From positions 186,001 through 250,000 of the forward strand of contig JAFEVB010000014.1 in the NCBI GenBank assembly GCA_032629725.1: DNA of 64,000 bases. Reading direction: 5' to 3'. Origin of the DNA: Gremmenia infestans. Its lineage: Eukaryota > Ascomycota > Leotiomycetes > Helotiales > Hamatocanthoscyphaceae. The translations under genes were made by a program, and so were the position numbers. Below are positions 51,929 to 62,680 of the stretch, piece after piece; position 1 is the first letter of the stretch, and the number at the start of each line of letters is the position of its first letter. The notes beneath the pieces are model-generated. The model made no database searches. It had not been told where the DNA came from and saw nothing but the letters and a program-made list of their open reading frames with translations.

Positions 51929-54031
51929 TCACAACCTACTCTCCCTCTGCGCTCCCAACGCACCACTCATAAACGGCCCTCCCCCTCCACTTTCACTTCC
52001 ACCCCCATCTCCGCCTCCCCTCGCACCAAACAAAACCCTCTCCCTCCCCCCTCTACTCCCCCACCACCAAACACAAACAGCACTCCTCTCAACGTCCATC
52101 TCCCCACTCTCCAGCACCTCCCAAAACCGTGCGCGACACCGTTCCCGCATCCCGGCATCCGGCACCGCATTCAGCAGATCCGCAGCCAGCGGAAGCCATT
52201 CCTCGAGTACGCCGAGCGGGAGATACGGCAGCGCGTCGAGCAGCGTGAGAAGCAGCACCGCTTGTTCAGACAGTGCTGCCGTCTGACTATCAGGTTCCGT
52301 TCCCTCTCCCTTGTTCACGGAAGGGGGGAGAGGGGCCGTAGGCGCGTGCAAAGCGCGGTGGTGGAGCATTTCCAGTAGGGTTTCTGCGAGCATGGGTTCG
52401 GAAGCAGCGAGTTGGTTGGGCGGCGAGGTGATTTGCATGAGGGCTTTGAAAGCGAAGCGGAATTGCCGCGGCGAGAGGTTGGTGGGGAAGGAGTTGGAGA
52501 GGGATTCGACGTAGAAGGGGAGGGATTTAGCAGCCAGGGGTCCGTTTTGCGGGGCTGCGAGCGCCGAGAGCATGGCGCTGTGGGCGGCTTCGAAGATCTC
52601 GAGGAGGTGGGTGTTGGCGGTTGGGTTTAGGTAGGGGGAGGCCGGGGTGAGGATTAGGGATTCGGTGGTGGCTGGGGACATGATTAGGGTGAAGTGCTCG
52701 ACGGTGTTGAGGTAGAAGAGGTCGTGGTTCCGGTGTAGGGGGTGGGCTGGGATTTGGCCTGCGTGGGAGGGGAGAACTGAGCGCAGGAAATCCCCGGATT
52801 GCATGGGGAAGCGGGAGAGGATGTCGATGGATGTTAGGTTGACAAATGTGTATGCTGAAAAGGCGTTGGAGCCCATTCGGGATGAGATGAAATGGATGTT
52901 GCTGAGAGCAGTTAAAGCCTTTGAGGCAATGCATGGTGCCAGCTCGTTCGATGATAGGTATGGGGTTATGAGGGTCTTTGCAATAACCGAGCGTAGGATA
53001 AGTACTGTTGCAAACATAGCCGTCTTCAGAACTTGCCAAAGCAACGGGAATGTAACTCGAAGTGTCTCCGGAGTGAGGAACGTTGCCTCTTCAGAAGGAT
53101 CGATTTCAGATAACTTGTTCCGTTGCCATGCTGTCAGTAAATTGCCCGAAAAAGCAACCAAGTGATTAAGTGTCTCCAATGCTCGGCTTGGTATACTCAA
53201 GTTCTCGATCGCATGTGCAATAACCCTTGATAATGGTCCCATTGAGGATACAAGAGGCTTGGAACCAAGGTTTTGTAGCTGAAGAAACGATGGAGACTTT
53301 GCTGACCAGTCGAATTTGTTTCCAGAAACTTGTCTGACATCGTAATCCACGGCTTCGAGGAATATCGCATCTTGATATCCTTCCATATATGTCATGGCTT
53401 GAATAAGAGGAAGTACCAAAGCATCATAATCTAGTAGACGTCTAACATGATCAGACAAAAGAGGGAATGCATGATTCAGCGCCAAAATCATAGATTCTAC
53501 CCCCAGAATTCCAGTAACGGCTTGATCTTGAAGCGTGAGGTTTGCAGCCGTAACCAGAGCAGTCTCAAGTTTGGCTCTCAACCCACGCGACAGTCCACGC
53601 CGTTCTTGCCCTTCCATCCCGAGCAGGATTCCAGCCAGCACCAAGGTATGTTCCCATCTAGGCGATCGATCGTCCAACCCCTTCACCACAGCCGTAGCCC
53701 ACTCATCGCATCCCACCCCTCCACCTAGCCTGGGTTGATACGCATCGAAAGGTTTATTACTCTTACTCCCACCCTCGAGTTGGTTCTTGTGCACCGTTAT
53801 AGCAGCTGTATTGTAGACGCTGATTACTCGAAGACTTGTCCGTAGTCCGTCCACTTGGTTCCATATTGCGGGCGATATGAGGAGTTGTGATGTGAGGAGG
53901 GTGATGTTGAGTGGATTCGAGAGCGTGGTGAAGAGGGATGCCGTGCTGGAGAATATCCTATTGATCTGCTCTGGATCTGGGGCGCCCTGGTAGGCGCGAA
54001 GCACCGTGGTCAGGAGTCGATCCGCAGGCAT
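51929..54031 (-). CDS. PEX8: Peroxin 8, intraperoxisomal peroxisome biogenesis protein
   Basis: Single-exon protein of 700 residues. The start MPADRLLTTVLRAYQ and the following LFTTLSNPLNITLLTSQLL are typical of filamentous fungal Pex8. Most of the chain is alpha-helical, HEAT-like and rather hydrophobic. The C-terminus is Gly-rich and ends SRL, a good PTS1 signal, as expected for a peroxin acting on the matrix side. In yeasts Pex8 links the docking and RING subcomplexes of the import machinery and helps cargo release. It is usually missed by similarity because the family diverges fast; identification here rests on the N-terminus, length and PTS1. Confidence 0.85.
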   Translation of the reverse strand: MPADRLLTTVLRAYQGAPDPEQINRIFSSTASLFTTLSNPLNITLLTSQLLISPAIWNQVDGLRTSLRVISVYNTAAITVHKNQLEGGSKSNKPFDAYQPRLGGGVGCDEWATAVVKGLDDRSPRWEHTLVLAGILLGMEGQERRGLSRGLRAKLETALVTAANLTLQDQAVTGILGVESMILALNHAFPLLSDHVRRLLDYDALVLPLIQAMTYMEGYQDAIFLEAVDYDVRQVSGNKFDWSAKSPSFLQLQNLGSKPLVSSMGPLSRVIAHAIENLSIPSRALETLNHLVAFSGNLLTAWQRNKLSEIDPSEEATFLTPETLRVTFPLLWQVLKTAMFATVLILRSVIAKTLITPYLSSNELAPCIASKALTALSNIHFISSRMGSNAFSAYTFVNLTSIDILSRFPMQSGDFLRSVLPSHAGQIPAHPLHRNHDLFYLNTVEHFTLIMSPATTESLILTPASPYLNPTANTHLLEIFEAAHSAMLSALAAPQNGPLAAKSLPFYVESLSNSFPTNLSPRQFRFAFKALMQITSPPNQLAASEPMLAETLLEMLHHRALHAPTAPLPPSVNKGEGTEPDSQTAALSEQAVLLLTLLDALPYLPLGVLEEWLPLAADLLNAVPDAGMRERCRARFWEVLESGEMDVERSAVCVWWWGSRGGRERVLFGARGGGDGGGSESGGGGPFMSGALGAQRESRL

Positions 54032-54227
54032 GGTTGTGTATCATAGGAAACTAAATTCCATAGTTTGTGTTGATGTCCTGTGAAGTCGCGGCGGCCATTT
54101 GACTCTCTAGATCCGCAGCCGAGGCATCTTCAGCCTTTCGCGTTGTTTCCAACCTCCACTCAACCACCTCACACCTCCCAATAGCCACAAGGCTGAAAGC
54201 CTTCACACAAAGAGCTACACCTTCACC

Positions 54228-54798
54228 ATGGTCTCCGCAAAGTGCGTAACTTCCCCAATCTCCATTTGCTCTCCATTACTAACATCCCCTAGCGTGCGAC
54301 TTCACGATCCCGCGCCCTTCGACTACTCAACACCGCCATTCCCCTCGCTGTACTGGCCTATATACGTCAAACCAGGAGTTGCAAACTACCTGTACTATGC
54401 TAGCGACATCTGGCGATACACTCTACTATGGACGCTGATCATATACGCCGTATTCCATGGGGCGGTTGCGGGGTTTGCGGTCTTGATGCAGCTTGGGAAG
54501 GGCAAGCGTGCGTGGCAGTATGTGTGGATTATACCACTGTTATACGCGCTTATTGCGGGCGTAGAGGCGCTGTTGGCTGGGAGTATTGTGGGAGGAATGT
54601 TAGTATTACCTTTGTTTAGTTGTTTAGTCGCTATCAGTTGATGCGTATTTCAATGCTGACCTGATATCGTTCAATAGTCTCGGAGCTGTCTATAATGCTG
54701 GATACTTCAAGATGTCGACATGGATGCCGTTTATTTGGGCCTTGATCAATGTCTTGATCTTGACTTTATCTTCATTCTCTTTCCAAGTTGGTCTATGA
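54228..54798 (+). CDS. TMEM170 family membrane protein
   Basis: About 140-residue membrane protein with three or four hydrophobic segments. Three exons: a 14-nt first exon (MVSAN start), a second with YWPIYVKPGVANYLYYASDI, WRYTLLWTLIIYAVFHGAVA and a third with LGAVYNAGYFKMSTWMPFIW, ending FQVGL. This is the TMEM170 pattern; animal TMEM170A shapes ER sheets and nuclear envelope, fungal roles are little known. The stop TGA is at 54796-54798. It shares a 196-bp divergent promoter with PEX8. Confidence 0.82.
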
Positions 54799-55901
54799 AA
54801 CACGACACATCGTTATTCACACCAGCCGAATGGAAGCTCACCAGATGGAATTACCGGTCAGACTTGAATAGTCTTCACCATTATTTCAAGTCCATATTGA
54901 GGATTTGAAAACGGAGCGGCATACCCGAATCATCTCTCCCGGATATCCTCATCTCCACTCCCAGACTGGACAAAACCCTAAAGTTTCATCCGAAGCGGGA
55001 ATTATGGACAATAATGGTGATGATTCGTCACGATCTGGTCCTCTCGGATATAGAATAGCAGCGCCTAGTCTGGTTGATCCATTGTCTTAAGGCAGTGTGA
55101 CCTTGAAAATGATATGAGCTTCTACACAGAGAGCTGCTCTCGCTGCTTGCCTAAGCTTGGTTCTCGTAACCAAGAATCCCCATTGCCAGCATGGTTAGGA
55201 TCTTGGGACGTATCATGTAATGTATCATTACATTTGCTACCTGATGGTTTACGGATAAGTTACTTTTGGCATTGCTTTCAAAGCATCGTGGACACCATTA
55301 TTGTTCGTATATCGAGGGCTCAGCAACGAAGTCTCAGATATCCAAGCTCCAACAATTCCGGATGCCACTAGCCTCGGGCTCCTGAACTTCTTTCATACTT
55401 GTTGATATCCTCAGTCGGATTAGTATGTGGATTTGTCCATTACGGGGGATCAAAGGGCTCTCGCTTTGATATGAAGAGTGCTGGTTTTGCATTGGACGAA
55501 GAGTACGGTCTGGAAGTAATATAACTTAGACGATTATATGTAAGACTTTGTGCACGTAGTGATCATTTCAAAGTAGTAAAGTTTCTCATGTGTTATTAAT
55601 AGCTATATTCGTACTCGTATGTGCCATCGAAGACTAGTCGCATTGCAGCTGCAGCAATTAGCTGCCGGCGCTATATATCCTGGTATGTTGCCACGTGCGT
55701 AAGTCATCATCTTCAGCCTTGCCAATATTTTGAGACATTTTTGCCATTCCTTGTTACTCCACTTTACTCTACAACCTTCATATTGTTCCCGCCCCGCCTT
55801 CGAGGCTCAAAGAAATCTTATCTTTCTTTCTTTCCAAAGAAAGCTCGAGTCACATTGAAATACTGCGCTCTCCAAGTTACTTGGGATGACATCTACAAGT
55901 C
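54799..55901. other. Intergenic, no gene seen
   Basis: 1.1 kb. The 3' UTR of the TMEM170 gene and the promoter of STE14. Several 60-130 codon frames (54905, 55114, 55621) show no motif. Confidence 0.5.
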
Positions 55902-56933
55902 ATGGCTTTACATAACCCCTCCAACGTTCCAACAGCTCACGAAAGAAATGAGTTGCATTTTGACAATGCCTTCCCCGCTGATGATGGTGGAAATGCAGCC
56001 GTAAGCCATTCCTACGAAGGCCATGGTACTGCTGCACGTTCAAGAGGAAACGGAAGTGCAAATGGGACGGCTCGACGAAATGTCCTCAACGATGCAGCAA
56101 GTCTCATAAATGCTGGGGGCTTGGGGCACGCGCAGGCCTCAAACCATTCTACAGCTACAGTTACAGGTCCAGGTCCAGGTCGTCCCACCTCAGAAGAGAT
56201 CTCTTCCGCCCTCAGAGCCTACGAACGGGCCTTCCTACCCAACCAACCCAAATCCCTCTCGGGAATCTCACTGCGCGCTTTCCTCCTAGGTCTCGTCCTC
56301 TCGTTCTCCTCAACTCTATCCGTATACCTCGCCTACAATTGCCATACAGTCTGGAGAGCGCCATTTTTCATAGCTTCACTATGCGTCTTCCACTTCCTGG
56401 AATTTTACACCACAGCCCTAACCAACACCGCTTCCGCAAGAGTCTCCTCGTTCCTCCTCTCTAGCAATGGCTCCGCCTACACAATCGCCCACACCGCCGC
56501 CTTTGTTGAATGCATCCTCATACACTTATTCTGGCCCTTTAGCTTCCTGCCTTCCTCTCTGCACACCATCATCCTCACTTCCGGCATACTGCTTATCATT
56601 CTCGGCCAAACGATTCGCGCCTTAGCTATGATCCAAGCCGGACGTAATTTTTCGCATCTAGTAGCGCATACGAAACGGTCAGAGCATCAATTAGTGACGA
56701 GTGGGCTTTATAGTGTGTTGAGACATCCGAGCTATTTTGGGTATTTCTGGTGGGCGATTGGCACGCAGTTGGCCTGTGGAAATGCAATTTGTCTTATTGG
56801 GTATGCGGGGGTGCTTTGGCTGTTTTTTGCAAGGAGGATTGAGGGGGAGGAAGAGCTGTTGATTAAGTTTTTTGGACAGGAGTATGTGGGGTTTAGGGAG
56901 AGGACTTGGGTTGGGATTCCGGGGATCAAGTGA
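55902..56933 (+). CDS. STE14: Protein-S-isoprenylcysteine O-methyltransferase
   Basis: Single-exon 343-residue ER membrane enzyme that methylates the C-terminal prenyl-Cys of CAAX proteins such as Ras and a-type pheromones using SAM. The catalytic block is near the C-terminus: GRNFSHLVAHTKRSEHQLVT, SGLYSVLRHPSYFGYFWWAI, then RRIEGEEELLIKFFGQEY. Several membrane helices precede it. The first 110 residues or so are disordered and Ser/Asn/Gly-rich, an extension beyond the yeast protein (239 residues). The frame stays open upstream of 55902 only briefly, so the ATG there is preferred. Confidence 0.93.
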   Translation: MALHNPSNVPTAHERNELHFDNAFPADDGGNAAVSHSYEGHGTAARSRGNGSANGTARRNVLNDAASLINAGGLGHAQASNHSTATVTGPGPGRPTSEEISSALRAYERAFLPNQPKSLSGISLRAFLLGLVLSFSSTLSVYLAYNCHTVWRAPFFIASLCVFHFLEFYTTALTNTASARVSSFLLSSNGSAYTIAHTAAFVECILIHLFWPFSFLPSSLHTIILTSGILLIILGQTIRALAMIQAGRNFSHLVAHTKRSEHQLVTSGLYSVLRHPSYFGYFWWAIGTQLACGNAICLIGYAGVLWLFFARRIEGEEELLIKFFGQEYVGFRERTWVGIPGIK

Positions 56934-58808
56934 TAGGGTGCGCATTGGGTTGGGTAATTGATTGGTAGGGGCGTTTGGCATTCAGAGGGTTTGCATGGGA
57001 GACATTGGAGTGAGCGAGTGATATCCGGGAAGTGGGTCTTTGGGAGTTGAGGCATGTTCGAGTATACTTCTTGTAGTGGGTGGGCATTCACGACTAGCTG
57101 GCATGTATGAATATAATGGCAGATAATGTTTTGATTTAGATAGGAGAAACGGGCATCCTGTATATTTGCACCGATAATTAATAAACAAGATTGCTTGAGA
57201 CCAGTAGCTATCATCATCACACTTCAATCTTTAATTCGTTGATTCCCACCGCAGTTCCAACAAACGAATTTAGCGTCATGCTTCCGTCTGGCTGAAAAGT
57301 AAGGATATAGTCGTAGGGAAGAGGTAGCATTAAATATAAACGCCATTATCCTTGCGTATTTGAATTTAATTCATGCAAAGACGTTCGTCGCAATGGACAG
57401 CAACTTGCTCATGGCAGCTCAGCCGCTTCTAGGGGAATGATTGTTCTATGCCAGCGGCCTCTCATATATATGCCGCTCGACGCCGGCGACGCCTCCCAGG
57501 TTCGCTGCTTCAAGACCTTACACACAGATCCTGGCCTCAGCGCTGCACTGTAGAAGCTAACAACGAGATGGATGGGACGTGATATATTCATATAGATCGA
57601 AAACCCCCAACAAAAGCTCCAAGAGTACTCTATTTTATCACGAAAACACCCTTTCTCTAGTATTTTACATCCACAAACGTATAGTAAATGTCATTTACTG
57701 TCAGAGTAAAAACTGCTGTTGCTCAATTTCATTCGTTCGTTCGTTTATTACGTGCTTGCTTAATAGAGAGTTGATGCACGTACAGGATATTGAATTTTGA
57801 AAGTATGGTTGGCAGTAAATATTATATCGACAGCTATTATTCCCCGCTATCAAAACGTGAAGAATCAAGCAGCTGGTACTTTATCTGCTCCCTAGTCTAC
57901 CTGCCATTGTCTTGAATTTAGCTGTGTTTGCCTTATATTGTACGAAGCATGCGCTGGGTGAGTTTATACTTCGAGGGAAAGAGTGAATTTTAGGAGAAGA
58001 AAAGAGAATAGTCGCTTGAATTGGTAGTGGTTTGCATTTAGTGCTTTCTGATGGGGAGGCTGTCGAAATGTTTGAATGGCTATGTAAGAGTCGGGAATGC
58101 TGTAGGATTTAGTCAACGCAAAAACAAAGACCATGTTACAACTCAGGGGGGGCACGCCGTCTGGTGTTTCCAAATCCTTCTATATAGATAGGTATGATAT
58201 CTTTACAAGAAGAGACGAATGGTTGGAAAGTAAATGGAGGAGGGAAAACAGGATAGGCAGATAGATATATGTATGAGGAGGGATATTTGCCGTCATTGTG
58301 GAATGTCCTAGCAGTCAACGACTTTCTACCCATTTATTCATTCATTCGTGTTCTTTGAATTATCAAAAACCCCGCCAAAAGGGGAAGATATGTATGTCTA
58401 AATGTAGAAATAATGCTGGGGTGAGGGAACAGATAAAATCCCATTGAAGTATGTTTGGCATTTGAAACACTGCATAGTAGCTGTATGCGCATGAATACCT
58501 ACTGGAGCTTTTATACTTGGAAGGGAGTAGATGGTCACGTTGTTGCGTGTAAATGACCAGTCTTTCGACGGATTCATGTGTTTTGATTTTTCTACGAAGC
58601 TTGAGCCTTCAGCTCTGCTGGTCGTCTTGCTTGGTATCTCTTTATATGGGAGCGTGGCATTCAGAGCCATTCGAGTATCCCCAGGACGTCAAAAAGGGAA
58701 TTTCTCGCCATTTTATCTCAGCCAAGAGTCTTCAATATTTTGTAAGATACAGCTCGGTGCGAGTAGACCTTTTCTTGGGTGTTGATTTCAGGAGGGTAAT
58801 ATTGTGTT
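56934..58808. other. Long convergent intergenic region
   Basis: Nearly 1.9 kb between the STE14 and NSRP1-like stops, AT-rich, with no supported gene. Frames of 60-160 codons here are antisense tails of STE14 or lack any motif. Confidence 0.5.
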
Positions 58809-60002
58809 TCAAGGCACCTCGCCTCTCTTCTTCGCCTCTTCGGCCTCCTTCTTTCTGGCAAGATATCTCTCCTTGGCGCTCATAATATCGCCTTCCGTCT
58901 TCCTGCTCTTGGAAGCCCTCTCGATCTTCTGCTTCTCTTCTTCCTCTTCCTCCAAGGCACGTTTTGTAGCTTGCTGGAGCTGTGTTTCCATCATACGTGA
59001 TTGTCTCTCACGCATGGCTTGTTTGCCACCTCCGGCTCCAACGAATCCAGGGCCTCTACTTCGATCCGACATCGAAGCTCCGCCACGTGCGGCAGCTGCT
59101 GGAGCTGTACTCTTAGGTTTGGGTATCACATTGAAACCTCCTTTCAGCAACTGTCTCTTGTCAACCACCTGCCCCTCATCATTCACAGCAATCTTTGCCC
59201 CAGTCTTCTCACTAATCTCCCTCGCGATCTCAGCATCAGACTTCTGTTTTTCTTCCTCCTCCGTCTCCACCGGTCCTTTCTTAGCCGCCTCCTCCGCAGC
59301 CTTCACAATCTCCGCATGTTGCTGTTCCCCCTGCTCAAGCATATTCTTATAAAAATTCGTCATCCCGGCCCCCTTATTCTTCTTCTGCTCCTGCTCCTCT
59401 TTAAGCCTCTCCTCCGCTTCTAAACGCCGATTCTCCTCCTGCTGCTTTTTATATGCCGACGTAACGAACTTCTCTTTATCCGCAAACTCATCGCCTTCAG
59501 CCTCTCGATCCCGAGCTAGTTTCTTCTCTTCTGCAATCGTAGCATCTCGTTTCCGTACTGCTGCTGCGGCGAGCAGGTTTGTCATGTATTTGGGCTTGCG
59601 CTCTTCATCTTCGGGGACAATTTTCTTTTTCGGCTTTAGGGATTCGTAGACAGCGTCGTAGTCGTAGATACTGGGATCTAGTTCCTCTGCTGTGTCGGCG
59701 TGCTTCTTTGATGTGAATGTTGCTGAAAGATCGCCGTACATGCTAATAGGAGCTTTCTTGGGGGGCCCGCCATTCTTGCTGGGTTTGAAGGAAAGGTTAC
59801 CCCGTGAAGCAGGGGTAGGTTTGGATGGTTTTTCAGAGAGGCCGTCGATTTCGCCGATTTCTTCTATGCCACCTTCGTTGCCATCTTCGTTCTCCGAGTC
59901 GTCGGGTTCGTCGAAGATGGGTTTCCGTTTCGCGGGTTGGGGTCTATTTCCGGGTGTCTTTTTCTTGATGTTGAGTCCGTAGGAAAGGCCGGCGTTGGAC
60001 AT
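58809..60002 (-). CDS. NSRP1-like splicing regulator (DUF2040/CCDC55)
   Basis: Single-exon 397-residue protein. It opens MSNAGLSYGLNIKKKT. The conserved N-terminal NSRP1 block is clear: LDPSIYDYDAVYESLKPKKK, RKPKYMTNLLAAAAVRKRD, then EAEGDEFADKEKFVTSAYKK. A long Glu/Lys/Arg coiled coil follows, with KNMLEQGEQQHAEIV and a basic C-terminus ending KKRGEVP. Human NSRP1 is a nuclear-speckle protein influencing alternative splice site choice; the fungal role is inferred only from this likeness. It shares a 240-bp divergent promoter with the NFKBIL1-like gene. Confidence 0.88.
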   Translation of the reverse strand: MSNAGLSYGLNIKKKTPGNRPQPAKRKPIFDEPDDSENEDGNEGGIEEIGEIDGLSEKPSKPTPASRGNLSFKPSKNGGPPKKAPISMYGDLSATFTSKKHADTAEELDPSIYDYDAVYESLKPKKKIVPEDEERKPKYMTNLLAAAAVRKRDATIAEEKKLARDREAEGDEFADKEKFVTSAYKKQQEENRRLEAEERLKEEQEQKKNKGAGMTNFYKNMLEQGEQQHAEIVKAAEEAAKKGPVETEEEEKQKSDAEIAREISEKTGAKIAVNDEGQVVDKRQLLKGGFNVIPKPKSTAPAAAARGGASMSDRSRGPGFVGAGGGKQAMRERQSRMMETQLQQATKRALEEEEEEKQKIERASKSRKTEGDIMSAKERYLARKKEAEEAKKRGEVP

Positions 60003-60242
60003 TCTGGACGGAGTTGGGGTCTTTTTCCAGGAGTTGCGATGAGGTGGAAAGTTTGGTGAGGTTGGAATTAAAGGCCGCTAGCCTCGATCTTCTGAGAAGG
60101 CTACCGACAAGGCATCGACCACCCCAGCTTAAGGAACTTTCTGTGAATCCAGACAAATTTGTTAATCAACAAAAGTCAAAACAGCTTCTTCATAGATGAT
60201 GCTCAGTAACTGTTCACTCAGTCTTAGACACGCCTGTTGACG

Positions 60243-61232
60243 ATGAGCTCGGGAAACGAAGGCGACGCTGTCGCAAACGCCAGCGACCCGCCCCGAGACA
60301 ACGACGAGTATAGAGCATCACACAAGACAAAATTCAGATTCAAGTCCAAGCGGAAATCCTCCCATGATGAAGAATCGCGAGGTTCATCTCGCCATCGTGA
60401 CGAAGAAAGACATCACCGGCACCACAAACACCACCACCGCAGCAAACGGCGCAAGCCCTCCCCCGCAAAAGATGACCCCTCCCTCTACGACGATACACAC
60501 CTCCCCAACACCTCATCCGCTCAGTTCGCCGATCCTGACGTCGCATTCCGCGAGTCCCTCTTCGACGCCATGGCCGATGACGAAGGAGCCTTGTTCTGGG
60601 AAGGCGTGTACGGGCAGCCGATTCACACGTACCCGGATGTGAAAGAGGGGCCGACGGGGGAGTTGGAACAGATGACTGATGAGGAGTATACTGCATATGT
60701 AAGGGGGAAGATGTATGAGAAGACGCATCAGCATTTAGTTGAAGAGAAGCGGCGGAGGGATGAGGCTAAGAAGGAAAGGGAGAAAGCGGCTAGGGAGGGG
60801 AGGAGGGAAGAGAGGGAGGCACAGAGGTTTAGGAGTAAGGTGGAGGAAAGTTTGAGGAGGGGGCAGGAGAGGAAGAACAGGAAAGCTTGGGGGGAACGGT
60901 GGAACGCATATGTTGGGAAGTGGGAGGAGTTGGGGAAGGCGGAGACGAAAGTCCATGTTGCTAGTATTCCTTGGCCAGTGGAGAGTGGGAAGAGGAAGGA
61001 TGTGTGTTTTAAGGAGATCGAGAGATTCTTTCTTTATGCTCCGAGTTCGGGAGAGCCTACAGAGATGCAGCTAGGGAAGGTGTTGAAGACTGAGCGAGTG
61101 AGGTGGCATCCGGATAAGATCCAGCAGAAACTTGGAGGTCAAGATGTTGCGGAGGATGTTTTGCAGGCTGTTACGGAAGTCTTCCAGCTTATTGATCGAA
61201 TGTGGTCTGAGATTCGGGACCAGAAGAAATGA
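60243..61232 (+). CDS. NFKBIL1-like protein with J-like C-terminus
   Basis: Single-exon 329-residue charged protein. The N-terminal third is Arg/His/Lys-rich (RHRDEERHHRHHKHHHRSKR), like nuclear RNA-associated proteins. The middle is a Glu/Arg coiled coil with MTDEEYTAYVRGKMYEKTHQ. The C-terminal part has SIPWPVESGKRKDV and ERVRWHPDKIQQKLGG, a J-domain-like HPD element seen in fungal members of the NF-kappa-B inhibitor-like protein 1 family. That family is linked to splicing in animals. The ATG at 60243 is the first in frame. Intact. Confidence 0.8.
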   Translation: MSSGNEGDAVANASDPPRDNDEYRASHKTKFRFKSKRKSSHDEESRGSSRHRDEERHHRHHKHHHRSKRRKPSPAKDDPSLYDDTHLPNTSSAQFADPDVAFRESLFDAMADDEGALFWEGVYGQPIHTYPDVKEGPTGELEQMTDEEYTAYVRGKMYEKTHQHLVEEKRRRDEAKKEREKAAREGRREEREAQRFRSKVEESLRRGQERKNRKAWGERWNAYVGKWEELGKAETKVHVASIPWPVESGKRKDVCFKEIERFFLYAPSSGEPTEMQLGKVLKTERVRWHPDKIQQKLGGQDVAEDVLQAVTEVFQLIDRMWSEIRDQKK

Positions 61233-62680
61233 GTTATATATATGGTTTGTTTGGCGTTGCATAGCGTTGGCGTTGAGGGCGGATTTGACAGGGTTGTGGC
61301 GTACGGCAATCGAGGAAGAGAGAGAGTGTTTGGAAGATCCTGAATAATACATGACATTAAATGAGTGTCTGCTGAACTCGGATTTCGAGGCCTTCGTTAT
61401 CCCGAGTTGATGGAAAGACTTAAGGGGGAAAAGCTCTGAGCAAGAGCCTATATTGGACTTATAAAGCTCTTAGTCTGATAGAGAATCCAAAACAATCAGA
61501 ACTTCGCATTTTTCTCCAGGCATGGCTAATTAGTACTTGGTAAATTTACTCTCATGGGGATTGTTGTTCACCTGCCGATAAACAAGAGAGATCTTGAAAT
61601 TGACCCTCGAGACAGACCAAACTGAGGTATCCTGCTTCACTAGAAGTTCATGACTGGGCATAATACCTATGATATGTAGCTTAAAGCAACTAGCGATCGG
61701 CTGAAGATATGCTTGCGGTACCAAAACTCATTTCGGAACTATAGTTCCCCTTATTCAAGACCCATACACGGTTGTTAGAATACCAATTAAATCTGAAATC
61801 CGTACAAGTACCTTTGCGATCTCAGTTGTAGGCAGGTCCTTGGTCACAATCATCGTCGTCACTGTTTGTTGCTGGTCATAACTACCAGATATGGTTGATC
61901 CTACCTCTGTAGTTGACTAGACAGGAACTCTATCTGAATTACATTCTAGACTTCCCTCTGAAGACAACACGGCATCCTCTCTTTTTATATACATCCACCT
62001 ACCTATCCTATCCTACCCTCAACCTCTTCCCTACGCTCCGTAGAGCGCTAAGCCCCTCCATATACCCATCAAGGCTTAGCGCTTCAATACCCCACCCCAC
62101 CAGGAAGCGGGCCAGCCAGTAGGTACAGTACTCGCCCGCATATCAATCACACTTCTGCTCGCCGCATCCTTCTCCTTCCAACCGTCCCCCTACCCCCTAG
62201 CAGCATCGCGACCTCCGAGCCTGCATCTTCCTCCTCCTTCGCCCGCTCCCGCTCGCTGTCCATTATCTGGCTATATCGAGTCAATTGACAACTGCCTTCT
62301 GTGCAGCCATTGTCTTTTTATTTTACAGCCTCATCGGAGTGCCATCCGCCAGCCACACGCCATTTGCGACAGAGGAAAGGAAGGCCAGACTATTGACGAC
62401 TGCATGAAGCCGCATTCCTTCTTCCTGGGTGCCCTGTCGGATCGCAGGTTCCAGTGAACTCACTCCTTACATCGACCCTTTTACTTCACTACAATCGCAT
62501 TGCAGTCTCCCTTCGAACTTACAATCATCATCATCATCATCATCAGATTATCCCCCCGCTATTCAATCACTCCACACTAATCTACGCCGTCATCCGTCAC
62601 TTGGTTCGCAACGTGCGCCGTTGGGTCCCAGTTCTTACTGGTCAGTCGATCGCGACGACATCAGTCTGCACTTGCTTTCT
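61233..62680. promoter_or_regulatory. Promoter and long leader of the PKA gene
   Basis: About 1.45 kb. From about 61970 the DNA is CT-rich, like a long fungal 5' leader. It contains an upstream ORF (62404-62457) and an ATC trinucleotide run at about 62526-62545. No other gene seen. Confidence 0.55.
62404..62457 (+). promoter_or_regulatory. Upstream ORF in PKA leader
   Basis: ATG at 62404 opens 17 codons ending TGA at 62455-62457, and no further ATG occurs before the kinase start at 62681. If not spliced out, it could dampen kinase translation. Confidence 0.45.

Noticed and set aside
54905..55371. Short frames between the TMEM170 and STE14 genes
   Set aside because: No motif, no splice-supported extension, and biased toward chance composition.
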